Source of the DNA: Paenibacillus sp. J31TS4 | GTDB lineage: Bacteria > Bacillota > Bacilli > Paenibacillales > NBRC-103111 | Length of the DNA stretch: 64,000 nt | Assembly (NCBI RefSeq): GCF_018403265.1 | Contig: NZ_BOSI01000001.1 | Span: 744,001-808,000 of the forward strand | Reading direction: 5' to 3' | The notes under the pieces: generated by a model | Seen by the model: the letters and a program-made list of their open reading frames with translations, nothing else | Told to the model about the DNA's origin: nothing | Database searches by the model: none | Part shown: piece by piece, positions 18,646-26,544 of the stretch | How positions within the stretch are numbered: position 1 is the stretch's first letter | Layout: the number at the start of each line of letters is the position of its first letter | Translations under genes and position numbers: made by a program

Positions 18646-18654
18646 TTGGTTATA

Positions 18655-19221
18655 TTAATTTCGTTTGATCGGATGGGGGAAGGACACATGCCCCATCAGC
18701 GATTCCTCCTGCTTGCCTTCCAGCAGGATATCCAGCGTCTTCACTTCACTGAATTGGAAGAGCGTCTTCTTGAGCGCATCAAGTGTCAGCAGCTCGCCCT
18801 GGGCGCCCCAGCGTCCGCTCGGATCAATCTTCAAGTCGACGACCAGATTGCCTTCATCGATCTTCGCGCTGGTGAACGTAAAGCCGGAGAGCAGCGCGCC
18901 CAGCTTGGGATCGGGGGACGACTTGAGCGTCGCGAGTGCCGCCAGATATTTGGACGAATCGGTCGTATACTTGATTTCGGACGCCTTCTCTACGAGCTTC
19001 TCGCCGCTCTCGTCGCCGTAGTAGGACTTGATCTGCATCGTTTTTTGAGCATTGGCGGTCGGAGACGGAGAGACGGCTCCGCCCGAGCCGTTCGCCTGGT
19101 TGCCGGACGGCGATGTGACCGGACTTGCCTGGCCGATCGGCTGCTCTTTTTGACCGCACGCAGTAAGGGACAGAACGGCCGCAGCCGAGACGGTGACTAG
19201 AACTATGGACAGTTTACGCAT
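18655..19221 (-). CDS. GerMN-domain lipoprotein
   Basis: 188 residues. The lipoprotein signal is clear: MRKLSIVLVTVSAAAVLSLTAC with the lipobox LTAC, so Cys22 should be lipidated and the protein anchored outside the membrane. A Ser/Pro/Gly linker leads to a GerMN-like domain from about residue 60 (KSYYGDESGEKLVEKASEIK ... LVVDLKIDP ... VKTLDILLEG). GerMN domains occur in the germination protein GerM and in sporulation and cell-wall proteins. It lies 13 bases downstream of the amidase gene and shares its transcript, so a role in wall remodelling or its regulation is likely. GGGGTGA precedes the ATG. Confidence 0.85.
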   Translation of the reverse strand: MRKLSIVLVTVSAAAVLSLTACGQKEQPIGQASPVTSPSGNQANGSGGAVSPSPTANAQKTMQIKSYYGDESGEKLVEKASEIKYTTDSSKYLAALATLKSSPDPKLGALLSGFTFTSAKIDEGNLVVDLKIDPSGRWGAQGELLTLDALKKTLFQFSEVKTLDILLEGKQEESLMGHVSFPHPIKRN

Positions 19222-19234
19222 GTTGGCTCACCCC

Positions 19235-20623
19235 TTATTGAATCTTCAAAAACGATTTGATACCGTCTACGATACCTTGAGCAACGCGGTCCTGGAAAGC
19301 CGGACTGTACATTTTTGCCTCGTCTCCGCTATTGGAGAGATAGCCGATTTCCAGCAGGACAGCCGGCATGTTCGTTTTGGTAATGACGCGGAAATTGTTT
19401 TGGCGCACTTTGCGGTCCGGCAGCCCGGCGGCCTGCGTTACGAAGCGGTGCATGATGTTGGCCAGCTGGATGCTATCTTCCTTCCAATAGTACGTTTCCG
19501 TTCCGGTTACGTTAGGCGTGTACTTGTTGCCATGGATGGAGACGAAGACGTCGACGCCGGCGTTGTTTGCTTTGGCCACACGCTCGTCCAGCTCAAGGAA
19601 CGTGTCGTCCGCACGAGAAAGAATAGGATTGATCAGCGGCTCCTTGTCGAGCAGAGCCTTCACCTTAAGCGCCATTGCCAGGTTGAAGTCCTTCTCGTAT
19701 TTGCCGGTAAGCGAGACAGCGCCGGAATCATGGTCGCCATGTCCCGCATCGATCATAACGTTATAGCGGGTTTGCTTCAGCTTGATGATAACCTGATTCG
19801 CGGTCTTGTTCTCGGTTACGGTGTAAGAGACTTTGCTGTTCAGATCGATAACGACGCGCACGGAGGCAGGGTTGTCCGAATAAAGGGAATAGCGGACCTT
19901 CGCGATCGCACCGCTGCCGTTCACCTCTCCGAGCTTGGGATTCAGGGCTTGTCCCAGTCGGTTATTCGGCAGATCCACTACGATCCGCTCCGGGCTCGAC
20001 AGATAGAAGTGCGATGCGGTCAGTGCAGCGGAGCCTTGAATAACAATCTCGTCGCCGGTTGCCTTGATCGACTGAATGACTGGGCCGGATGGCGTCGGAG
20101 GCGGTGTTTGAGAACCGCCAGGCAGCTGAATGCCGCCGCCAGCTCCAGGGTTCGTGCCTCCTCCGGAAGGAGGAGTGGTGGGAGGCGTAATCCCGCCCGG
20201 TTTGGTCGTTACATAGACCGCCCGCTTGTCGTTGTCCCAGTCCACCTTGATGCCGAGCGTCTCGGCCACGAAGCGAATAGGCACCAGCGTGTTTCCGGCA
20301 ATGAGCACCGGAGCAGCGTCCATCGCTACGGTCTTTCCGCCCACTTGTGCATTCCGTTTGTTGATCCAGAGGTCGATGTGGGTGTTGTTCTTGTCAATGG
20401 AGACCTTGAGCTCTTGCTGGTTCCATTTGACTTCGGCACCGAGATTCTCGGAGATGATCCGGATCGGAACCATCGTATTCTCATTAATGAGACGGGGGGC
20501 AACTTCCGGAACCAATAGTTTGCCGTCCAAGTAGAGTGGGATCTTTTCTTCGGCATGGGTGACAGTCGGAATGATGATTAGGAAAAGACACAACGCCAGC
20601 AAGGAAGATACTACCTTTTTCAT
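19235..20623 (-). CDS. N-acetylmuramoyl-L-alanine amidase with stalk and AMIN domains
   Basis: About 462 residues. Signal peptide to about residue 24 (LCLFLIIIPTVTHAEE). Next comes a copper-amine-oxidase N-terminal (stalk) domain, about 25-120, with VAPRLINENTMVPIRIISEN and a repeat of that motif (PVLIAGNTLVPIRFVAET), then a Pro/Gly/Thr linker, an AMIN domain (about 160-260) and an Amidase_3 catalytic domain (about 275-460). Catalytic zinc-site motifs are MIDAGHGDHDSG, a following Glu (KYEKDFNL), FVSIHGN and AVLLEIGYLSN. It cleaves the amide between muramic acid and stem peptide. The start at 20623 has AGAGGTG upstream and lies 45 bases after an ECF-type promoter. Confidence 0.95.
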   Translation of the reverse strand: MKKVVSSLLALCLFLIIIPTVTHAEEKIPLYLDGKLLVPEVAPRLINENTMVPIRIISENLGAEVKWNQQELKVSIDKNNTHIDLWINKRNAQVGGKTVAMDAAPVLIAGNTLVPIRFVAETLGIKVDWDNDKRAVYVTTKPGGITPPTTPPSGGGTNPGAGGGIQLPGGSQTPPPTPSGPVIQSIKATGDEIVIQGSAALTASHFYLSSPERIVVDLPNNRLGQALNPKLGEVNGSGAIAKVRYSLYSDNPASVRVVIDLNSKVSYTVTENKTANQVIIKLKQTRYNVMIDAGHGDHDSGAVSLTGKYEKDFNLAMALKVKALLDKEPLINPILSRADDTFLELDERVAKANNAGVDVFVSIHGNKYTPNVTGTETYYWKEDSIQLANIMHRFVTQAAGLPDRKVRQNNFRVITKTNMPAVLLEIGYLSNSGDEAKMYSPAFQDRVAQGIVDGIKSFLKIQ

Positions 20624-20667
20624 TATACACCTCTGGAATTTAATAGAATATGCCGTGCACCGATAAA

Positions 20668-20695
20668 TTAGACGCAAATATTACCAAAAAGTTGC
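20668..20695 (-). promoter_or_regulatory. ECF-sigma-type promoter of the amidase operon
   Basis: On the minus strand GCAACTTTTT is followed after exactly 12 bases by GTCTAA, 45 bases before the amidase ATG. The same -35 block and the same 12-base gap, with GTACAA, occurs before the ECF sigma gene (63440-63467). The match suggests recognition by that sigma factor. Inferred from motif identity and position. Confidence 0.65.
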
Positions 20696-20697
20696 GC

Positions 20698-20745
20698 AAA
20701 AAAGCTCCCGATCGACACGAAATTCGTTTCGATCGGGAGCTTTTT
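20698..20745 (-). terminator. Long intrinsic terminator after leuCD (bidirectional)
   Basis: AAAGCTCCCGATCGA and TCGATCGGGAGCTTT form a 15-bp stem, with A-rich and T-rich flanks on both sides. It ends the leuCD transcript about 115 bases after leuD and insulates the amidase promoter immediately to its left. Confidence 0.9.
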
Positions 20746-20862
20746 GGGTAATGGGGCCGAATTGCGCGTTGCGGCCCGGTTTTTCATAGGACGTTTCATA
20801 GGAAGCCCCAGGCCCTTCCTCCGCCGGCGGACGGAGATGGAGCCCAGGGCGAATACGGCCGC

Positions 20863-21489
20863 TTACGCCAGGCCGGCAGCTGCTTCGCCGGAGCCAAGGC
20901 GGCCGGCATGCTTGCGCTCGTACGCCGCGATCTTGTCTTCCTGCTGCAGCGTGAGGCCGATGTCGTCGAGGCCGAGCAGCAGGAATTGACGGCGGTGCTC
21001 GTCGAGGTCGAACGACAGCTCAAGCCCCTGCCCGTCTTTGATCGTCTTATTCTCAAGATCGACGGTCAGCTGGTAGCCTTCCTGGGCGGCGGTCCGCTGG
21101 AACAGATCCTCGACCTGCTCCTCGGACAGCACGATCGGGAGAATGCCGTTCTTGAAGCAGTTATTATAGAAGATGTCCGCAAAGGACGGAGCGATGACGA
21201 CCCGGAAGCCATAATCCATAATCGCCCATGGTGCATGCTCACGCGACGAGCCGCAGCCAAAGTTGACACGGGAGATTAGGACGGAAGCGCCATCGTAGCG
21301 CGGCTTGTTCATTTCGAAAGCGGGGTTTACTTCGCCGTTCTCCAGAAATCTCCATTCGTAGAACAAATACTGGCCGAAGCCGGTCCGTTCGATCCGCTTC
21401 AAAAACTGCTTGGGGATAATGGCATCGGTATCCACGTTCACGCGGTCAACCGGAGCGACGATGCCGGTATGCTTTTTGAAAGATTCCAT
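20863..21489 (-). CDS. leuD: 3-isopropylmalate dehydratase small subunit
   Basis: 208 residues, the swivel subunit of isopropylmalate isomerase in leucine synthesis. Family marks are [27 protein letters not shown], and the conserved [15 protein letters not shown] followed by [16 protein letters not shown]. It lies 21 bases downstream of leuC, with GAGGAG before the start. A long terminator follows. The C-terminal tail (about 15 residues, Ala/Gly-rich) is slightly longer than in typical LeuD. Confidence 0.97.
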   Translation of the reverse strand: MESFKKHTGIVAPVDRVNVDTDAIIPKQFLKRIERTGFGQYLFYEWRFLENGEVNPAFEMNKPRYDGASVLISRVNFGCGSSREHAPWAIMDYGFRVVIAPSFADIFYNNCFKNGILPIVLSEEQVEDLFQRTAAQEGYQLTVDLENKTIKDGQGLELSFDLDEHRRQFLLLGLDDIGLTLQQEDKIAAYERKHAGRLGSGEAAAGLA

Positions 21490-21510
21490 ATGTCAGCGAC
21501 TCCTCATCTA

Positions 21511-22914
21511 TTAATTGAATGTCCAGTTCCGTACGTCGACAAAGCGGCCTTCGATGGCAGCGGCGGCTGCCATAGCCGGGGACACGAGGTGTGTCCGTCC
21601 TCCGCGGCCCTGGCGGCCTTCGAAGTTCCGGTTCGAGGTGGACGCGCAGCGCTCGCCCGGGCTCAGCACGTCGGGGTTCATCGCCAGGCACATGCTGCAG
21701 CCGGCATCACGCCATTCGAATCCGGCTTCCTCGAAGATCTTGTCGAGCCCTTCCTGCTCGGCCTGCAGCTTGACGCGGCCCGAACCCGGAACGACGATTG
21801 CATTCACCTTCGGCGAGACCTTGTAGCCTTTGGCGACCGAAGCTGCCGCACGCAGGTCCTCGATCCGTCCGTTCGTGCAGGAGCCGATGAAAACGCGGTC
21901 GATGGCTAGCTCGCTCATCGGCGTTCCCGGCGTCAGCCCCATGTATTCCAGTGCCTTCTCAGCGGCTTTGCGCTCGTTGTCCGAAACGAAGCTGGCCGGA
22001 TCCGGAACGAGGGCGTTGATGCCCGTGCCCATCCCCGGGCTTGTTCCCCAGGTCACCTGCGGAATCAACGATGCGGCGTCGAATTCGACGACGCGGTCGT
22101 AAACGGCTCCTTCGTCGGTCACAAGCTGCTTCCACTCGGCCACCGCCGCGTCGAAGTCTGCTCCTTGCGGGACGTATTGGCGGCCGCGCAGATAGCTGAA
22201 CGTCGTCTCGTCCGGCGCGATCAGGCCGGCGCGAGCGCCTGCTTCAATCGACATGTTGCAAACCGTCATCCGCTCTTCCATCGAGAGGCCGCGGATCGAT
22301 TCGCCAGTATATTCAATGACGTAGCCGGTTGCGAAGTCGGTGCCGTACTGCGCGATGATGCCGAGAATGAGGTCTTTCGCAGTGATGCCCGGCTTCAGCT
22401 TGCCGTTCACGCGCACTTCCATCGTCTTGGATTTCGCCTGCTGCAGACATTGGGTGGCCATAACGTGCTCCACCTCGCTCGTTCCGATGCCGAAGGCGAG
22501 AGCGCCGAACGCGCCGTGCGTCGACGTGTGGCTGTCGCCGCAAACGATCGTCTTGCCCGGGTGCGTCAGGCCGAGCTCCGGCCCCATGACGTGGACGACG
22601 CCCTGGTCGATATTGTCGAGATCATAGAGCGTTACGCCGAAGTCCGCGCAGTTTTGGGACAGGGTGTCGATCTGCTGCTTGGAGATCGGATCGGCGATAT
22701 TGAAGCGGTCCTTGGTCGGGACGTTGTGGTCCATTGTCGCGAACGTCAAATCTGGACGGCGGACCTTGCGGCCGGCGAGACGAAGTCCCTCGAACGCCTG
22801 GGGAGATGTCACCTCGTGCACCAGGTGCAGGTCGATGTACAGAATGCTCGGCTTGCCGGCTTCCTCGTAAATAACGTGGTTGTTCCAAATTTTTTCGTAT
22901 AATGTTTTGGCCAT
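21511..22914 (-). CDS. leuC: 3-isopropylmalate dehydratase large subunit
   Basis: About 467 residues, aconitase-family 4Fe-4S subunit that isomerises 2-isopropylmalate to 3-isopropylmalate together with LeuD. Visible are [53 protein letters not shown], and the cluster cysteines in [13 protein letters not shown] and [32 protein letters not shown] is the usual C-terminal signature. The start at 22914 has AGAGGTGA upstream. leuA and leuB are not nearby; leuCD stands alone, opposite a divergent LysR gene that may control it. Confidence 0.97.
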   Translation of the reverse strand: MAKTLYEKIWNNHVIYEEAGKPSILYIDLHLVHEVTSPQAFEGLRLAGRKVRRPDLTFATMDHNVPTKDRFNIADPISKQQIDTLSQNCADFGVTLYDLDNIDQGVVHVMGPELGLTHPGKTIVCGDSHTSTHGAFGALAFGIGTSEVEHVMATQCLQQAKSKTMEVRVNGKLKPGITAKDLILGIIAQYGTDFATGYVIEYTGESIRGLSMEERMTVCNMSIEAGARAGLIAPDETTFSYLRGRQYVPQGADFDAAVAEWKQLVTDEGAVYDRVVEFDAASLIPQVTWGTSPGMGTGINALVPDPASFVSDNERKAAEKALEYMGLTPGTPMSELAIDRVFIGSCTNGRIEDLRAAASVAKGYKVSPKVNAIVVPGSGRVKLQAEQEGLDKIFEEAGFEWRDAGCSMCLAMNPDVLSPGERCASTSNRNFEGRQGRGGRTHLVSPAMAAAAAIEGRFVDVRNWTFN

Positions 22915-23023
22915 GTTCGGTTCACCTCTACGCATGATATCCGTTCCACCCGGCTTTGCCTAGATGGCTGCGGGTTTGGAGTTGTCAATAATCGTAGCAT
23001 TTCTTTCTTCATTGTTCCAAGAT

Positions 23024-23051
23024 ATAATATCTATAGCATTGATAGGTAAAA
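23024..23051 (-). promoter_or_regulatory. leuC/lysR control region with a LysR-type dyad
   Basis: For leuC (minus strand) TTTTAC and TATTAT stand 16 bases apart. On the plus strand a perfect TATAAT at 23023-23028 could serve lysR, so the two promoters overlap. The dyad CTAT-N7-ATAG at 23031-23045 sits inside this overlap, the expected place for a LysR-family autoregulator and activator site. Assignment is inferential. Confidence 0.4.
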
Positions 23052-23067
23052 CCAATAGAGGCAACAT

Positions 23068-23092
23068 AAAAAGGCGGGCTCTCCGCCCGCCT
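23068..23092 (-). terminator. Terminator-like hairpin between lysR and leuC
   Basis: GGCGGGC and GCCCGCC pair around a 5-base loop and, on the minus strand only, are followed by TTTTTATG. It lies upstream of the likely leuC promoter, so it would stop leftward transcripts arising inside lysR rather than attenuate leuC. On the plus strand it lies in the lysR leader without a T tract. Confidence 0.55.
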
Positions 23093-23132
23093 TCCCGCCT
23101 TCAACATCGCACACCAAAGGAGCATCTACCCA

Positions 23133-24062
23133 ATGGAATTACGCCAGCTGCAGTACGCCGTCCAGATCGCCGCGGAGAAGAATTTCTCTCGCGCGGCCGA
23201 AAAGCTGCATATCGCCCAACCCTCGCTCAGCCAGCAGCTGTCCAAGCTGGAGAAGGAAATCGGCGTCCTGCTCTTCCAGCGCAACACGAACTCAGTCGAG
23301 CTGACCCGCGCGGGAGCCGTCTTCGTCGAGAAGGCGCAGAGCATTCTCGATCAGGTCACCCAGCTGCGCAACGAGATGGAGGATATCTCGCAAGTGAAGA
23401 AAGGGAAGCTGGTCGTCGGGACGCTGCCGATCACGGGCTCCCACCTGCTGCCTCTCGTGCTGCCGGTATTCCGCCAGCGCTTCCCGGATATAGAAATCGT
23501 CCTCGTCGAGGAGACGTCGTCTCGGCTGGAGGGACTGACCGCTAGCGGGCAGACCGATATCAGCCTCCTGTCTCTCCCCATGGAGGAGAAGTCGCTCACC
23601 TATCTGCCGCTAGTCGACGAGGAGATTCTGCTTGCCGTCCCCGCCAAGCATCCGCTGGCCGCCCTGGCCGGCCGCTCCGAGAAGGAAGGCCCCCACGTGG
23701 ACCTCGCCGACCTGGCCGGCGAGCCGTTCGTCGTGCTCAAGAAGGGACAGGGCTTCCGCCAGATGATGTTCCTCCTGTGCCAGTCCGCCGGCTTCGACCC
23801 GCAGGTGGCGGTCGAGAGCGGCAATATCGTCACCGTCCAATCGCTTGTCGCGGCCGGTCTCGGTATCGCCCTGGTGCCTTCGCTTGTCGCCCGGGCGTCC
23901 GAGGCGCCGTTCACGCCCGTCTATCTTCCACTTAAGGGACACCCGACCCGGTCGATCGTCATCGCTTACCGGAACGGGCGCTATCTGTCTAAAGCGGCGG
24001 AAGCGTTCATCTCCACCGTCCACGAGGTGTTCGGGCCCCCCAAGGAACGAACATCCGGTTAA
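23133..24062 (+). CDS. LysR family transcriptional regulator
   Basis: 309 residues. The N-terminal winged helix-turn-helix is canonical: LQYAVQIAAEKNFSRAAEKL, then IAQPSLSQQLSKLEKEIGVL and LTRAGAVFVEKA (residues about 3-65). The effector-binding domain follows (KGKLVVGTLPITGSHLLPLV onward, to about 300). It is divergent from leuCD across a 218-base shared region, the classic arrangement for a LysR regulator and its target. AAAGGAG lies 10 bases before the ATG. Its stop overlaps the stop of the convergent mtnU gene by 3 bases. The effector is unknown; a leucine-pathway intermediate is a reasonable guess from context only. Confidence 0.93.
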   Translation: MELRQLQYAVQIAAEKNFSRAAEKLHIAQPSLSQQLSKLEKEIGVLLFQRNTNSVELTRAGAVFVEKAQSILDQVTQLRNEMEDISQVKKGKLVVGTLPITGSHLLPLVLPVFRQRFPDIEIVLVEETSSRLEGLTASGQTDISLLSLPMEEKSLTYLPLVDEEILLAVPAKHPLAALAGRSEKEGPHVDLADLAGEPFVVLKKGQGFRQMMFLLCQSAGFDPQVAVESGNIVTVQSLVAAGLGIALVPSLVARASEAPFTPVYLPLKGHPTRSIVIAYRNGRYLSKAAEAFISTVHEVFGPPKERTSG

Positions 24063-24877
24063 TCGAGGCGGTACAGTCCCGGTTTGCGGTCTTCGAATAC
24101 GGGGATTTTCCGCCTGACGGCCTCGACCTCCGCGACGGGTACGTCGGCCGTCAGAATCGCCTCCTCTTCTCCCCCCTCGAGGAGAATGTCGCCCCAAGGG
24201 CCGATGATCATCGAGTGGCCGAAAAAGGAAGTCGTCCCGCTGGTGCCGACACGGTTGCAGGCGATGACGACCGTCTGGTTCTCGATCGCCCGGGCGAGGA
24301 GCAGCGTCCGCCAATGGGCGAGACGGGGATGCGGCCATTCCGCGGGAACGAACAGCAGCTTGGCGCCGCCCAGCGCGTAGGTACGCGACAGCTCGGGGAA
24401 GCGGATGTCGTAGCAGATTTGGAGCCCGGCAGGGATACCGTCAATGTCCGCCCGGACGAGACGGTCGCCGGCCAGGAGATGCTTTTCCTCGTCCATGAGA
24501 CGAAACAGGTGCACCTTGGAGTACTGGGCCGTGACGCGCCCTTCGCGGTCGAAGACATAAGTCGTATTGTATACGCCGTCCTCCCGCTTCTCGGCGATCG
24601 AGCCGGCTACTGCATGGATGCTGTGCTCCCGGCAGAACGACCCGATGACCTCCTTGGTTCTCTCCCCGTTCGAATCGGCCAGCTCGCCGATCCGGTCCAG
24701 CGCATAGCCGGTGTTCCACATTTCGGGGAAGACGAGGACGTCCGGCTTGGGATCGGCGGACGCCGCTTCGGTCATCATGCGGTGCAGACGGGCGAAGTTC
24801 GCCTCGGTGTCGCCGACGGCAATCTCCATTTGCAGAAGACTGACCCGCAGCGACCGTAGTTCAGTATTGGAAGTCAA
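24059..24877 (-). CDS. mtnU: Carbon-nitrogen hydrolase, MtnU-type omega-amidase
   Basis: 272 residues of the nitrilase superfamily. The Glu-Lys-Cys triad is visible as VFPEMWNTGY, YSKVHLF and ICYDIRFPELSR. It fits YkrU/MtnU, the omega-amidase beside the methionine-salvage genes in Bacillus, which hydrolyses the alpha-ketoglutaramate left when glutamine donates its amino group in the last salvage step. It is divergent from the aminotransferase gene mtnE 182 bases away, which supports the assignment. It is convergent with, and overlaps, the lysR stop. I saw no SAM riboswitch in the mtnU-mtnE gap. Other nitrilase-family amidases remain possible. Confidence 0.82.
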   Translation of the reverse strand: MTSNTELRSLRVSLLQMEIAVGDTEANFARLHRMMTEAASADPKPDVLVFPEMWNTGYALDRIGELADSNGERTKEVIGSFCREHSIHAVAGSIAEKREDGVYNTTYVFDREGRVTAQYSKVHLFRLMDEEKHLLAGDRLVRADIDGIPAGLQICYDIRFPELSRTYALGGAKLLFVPAEWPHPRLAHWRTLLLARAIENQTVVIACNRVGTSGTTSFFGHSMIIGPWGDILLEGGEEEAILTADVPVAEVEAVRRKIPVFEDRKPGLYRLD

Positions 24878-25059
24878 GACAATCCCTCTTCTCGTTCAAG
24901 TTGTTCCTCTATCATAGGAAAAAATGGCGGCAACGGCAATCGGAGTTCTTATTCCCTGTAAACTGCTCGGTTCAATCAGCATTCATCGCTATACAGCGCT
25001 CCCTGAATCATGGTAAAGTAGGACTACTGTTAACGGAAAGTAATGGAGCGTGAAACTGT

Positions 25060-26250
25060 ATGCAGCCAACATCCCGAATCGCCATTGCGCCCGCCGAGCG
25101 GATGCAGACGCTGCCGGCCCAGTTTTTTGCCGGTCTGGTGCAAAAGGCGAACCAACGCGTGCTGGAAGGCCGCGACGTCATCAATCTGGGGCAGGGCAAT
25201 CCCGACCGCCCCACTCCTCCTCATATCGTGGCCAAGCTGCAGGAAGCCGCCGCGAACCCGCTCTATCACAAGTATCCTCCCTTCAGCGGCTTCGGCTTTT
25301 TGAAGGAAGCGGTCGCCGAGCGCTACCGTGAGGACTACGGAGTCGAGCTGGATCCCGAGACCGAGGTCGCCATCCTGTTCGGCGGCAAAACCGGACTCGT
25401 TGAAATCAGCCAATGCCTGCTGAATCCCGGCGATGTGTGCCTCGTCCCCGATCCGGGCTATCCGGATTACTGGTCGGGCGTCGCGCTCGCCGAAGCCCGC
25501 TTGGTGCCGATGCCGCTTCTTGCGCAGAACCGGTTCCTCCCGGATTACTCCCTCCTCTCGGCCGCCGATCTCGAGCGCGCCAAGCTGATGTTCGTTAACT
25601 ATCCGAACAATCCGACGGGAGCGTGCGCCCCCCGCTCGTTTTACGAGGAGACGGTAGCCTTTGCCGAGCGTCACGGCGTCGTCGTGGCGAGCGACTTCGC
25701 TTACGGAGCGATCGGCTTCGGGGACAGCCGGCCCGTCAGCTTCCTGGAGATCCCCGGCGCCAAGGAGGTCGGCGTGGAATTTTATACGATGTCCAAAACG
25801 TACAACATGGCTGGCTGGCGCGTAGGATTTGCGCTCGGCAACCGCGAAGTGATCCGCCTGCTCAATCTGATGCAGGACCACTACTATGTCAGCCTGTTCG
25901 GAGCTGTGCAGGCCGCCGCGGCCGAAGCGTTGACCGCCTCTCAGGACTGCGTCCGCGAGCTTGTCTCCGTGTACGCCTCCCGACGCCGTGCTCTATACGA
26001 AGCGTTGGACCGGATCGGCTGGCAGGCTGAGCCGTCGGAGGGGTCGTTCTTCTGCTGGCTGCCCGTTCCGGAAGGATACACGTCAGCTTCGTTCGCAGAC
26101 AAGCTGCTGCAGGAGGCCGATGTGGTCGTGGCGCCGGGAATCGGATTCGGTGCAAGCGGCGAAGGGTATGTCCGGCTAGGCCTGCTCTCGACCGAAGAGC
26201 GGCTCGTGGAAGGAGTCGAGCGGGTCGGCCGGCTCGGCTTGTTCCGCTGA
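25060..26250 (+). CDS. mtnE: PLP-dependent aminotransferase, MtnE type
   Basis: 396 residues, class I/II aminotransferase. Visible are VINLGQGNPDRPTPPH, MFVNYPNNPTGA with the cofactor-binding Asn, VVASDFAYGAIGF, and SKTYNMAGWRVGFALG with the PLP lysine, then VRLGLLS near the C-terminus. In Bacillus the homologue YkrV (MtnE) transaminates 4-methylthio-2-oxobutanoate to methionine using glutamine. The divergent mtnU and the downstream mtnWXB genes support this role. The ribosome site (GGAG, 12 bases before the ATG) is weak. The gene is followed by a 294-base gap and then the proline genes. Confidence 0.87.
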   Translation: MQPTSRIAIAPAERMQTLPAQFFAGLVQKANQRVLEGRDVINLGQGNPDRPTPPHIVAKLQEAAANPLYHKYPPFSGFGFLKEAVAERYREDYGVELDPETEVAILFGGKTGLVEISQCLLNPGDVCLVPDPGYPDYWSGVALAEARLVPMPLLAQNRFLPDYSLLSAADLERAKLMFVNYPNNPTGACAPRSFYEETVAFAERHGVVVASDFAYGAIGFGDSRPVSFLEIPGAKEVGVEFYTMSKTYNMAGWRVGFALGNREVIRLLNLMQDHYYVSLFGAVQAAAAEALTASQDCVRELVSVYASRRRALYEALDRIGWQAEPSEGSFFCWLPVPEGYTSASFADKLLQEADVVVAPGIGFGASGEGYVRLGLLSTEERLVEGVERVGRLGLFR

Positions 26251-26351
26251 TGGGTGTTGTGGCAGGTGACCTGATCCCGGGCCGGGTCGGCCGGGACGCA
26301 AGAACGTCGGTAGCCCCGCCAATTTCGCATCTTTGGGCCCTTTCTCCGTTC

Positions 26352-26381
26352 TTTACAAAGGCGGAACGATAGTGCTATTCT
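26352..26381 (+). promoter_or_regulatory. Candidate proB promoter
   Basis: TTTACA and TATTCT are 18 bases apart, placing the transcript start near 26388 and leaving a leader of about 155 bases before proB. The sequence between mtnE and this promoter is GC-rich, with a CCCGG/CCGGG hairpin near 26300 but no T tract. Confidence 0.5.
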
Positions 26382-26464
26382 AGCTTCAACAGCAGCCCAT
26401 GACTGCGACAAGGCGAGGAGCGCTGGACGCTTCCCGCCGCCGCCCGCCGGCGACTGCGGGACCG

Positions 26465-26494
26465 ACTTTCGTCCATCTGGGCGAAAGTTTTTTT
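26465..26494 (+). terminator. Terminator inside the proB leader (possible attenuator)
   Basis: ACTTTCG and CGAAAGT form a stem extended by CC/GG, followed by seven T, 50 bases before the proB start and about 80 bases after the candidate promoter. Its position means it must be bypassed for proB to be expressed from that promoter. The preceding GC-rich leader could hold an alternative fold, but I could not identify a known riboswitch class. Confidence 0.7.
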
Positions 26495-26544
26495 GCTAAC
26501 GAGGTCGTGAAGACCCGTTGTTTCTGAAGGAAAGAAGGGATCGC

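Noticed and set aside
24878-25059. SAM riboswitch between mtnU and mtnE
   Set aside because: None of the conserved S-box blocks is present in this 182-base gap.
26260-26330. c-di-GMP (GEMM) riboswitch after mtnE, suggested by GGGACGCAAGAACG
   Set aside because: Only this short stretch resembles the core; the conserved CACGCA-type arm and the second stem are not present, and it lies upstream of the proB promoter.
26388-26494. T-box riboswitch before proB
   Set aside because: The bulge reads CGGGACC rather than TGGNACC, so it would not pair with a tRNA CCA end, and about 80 bases of leader is too short for a specifier stem.
26399-26527. 42-codon leader peptide before proB with a few prolines
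   Set aside because: No ribosome site precedes the ATG and the proline codons are not clustered enough for classical peptide attenuation.
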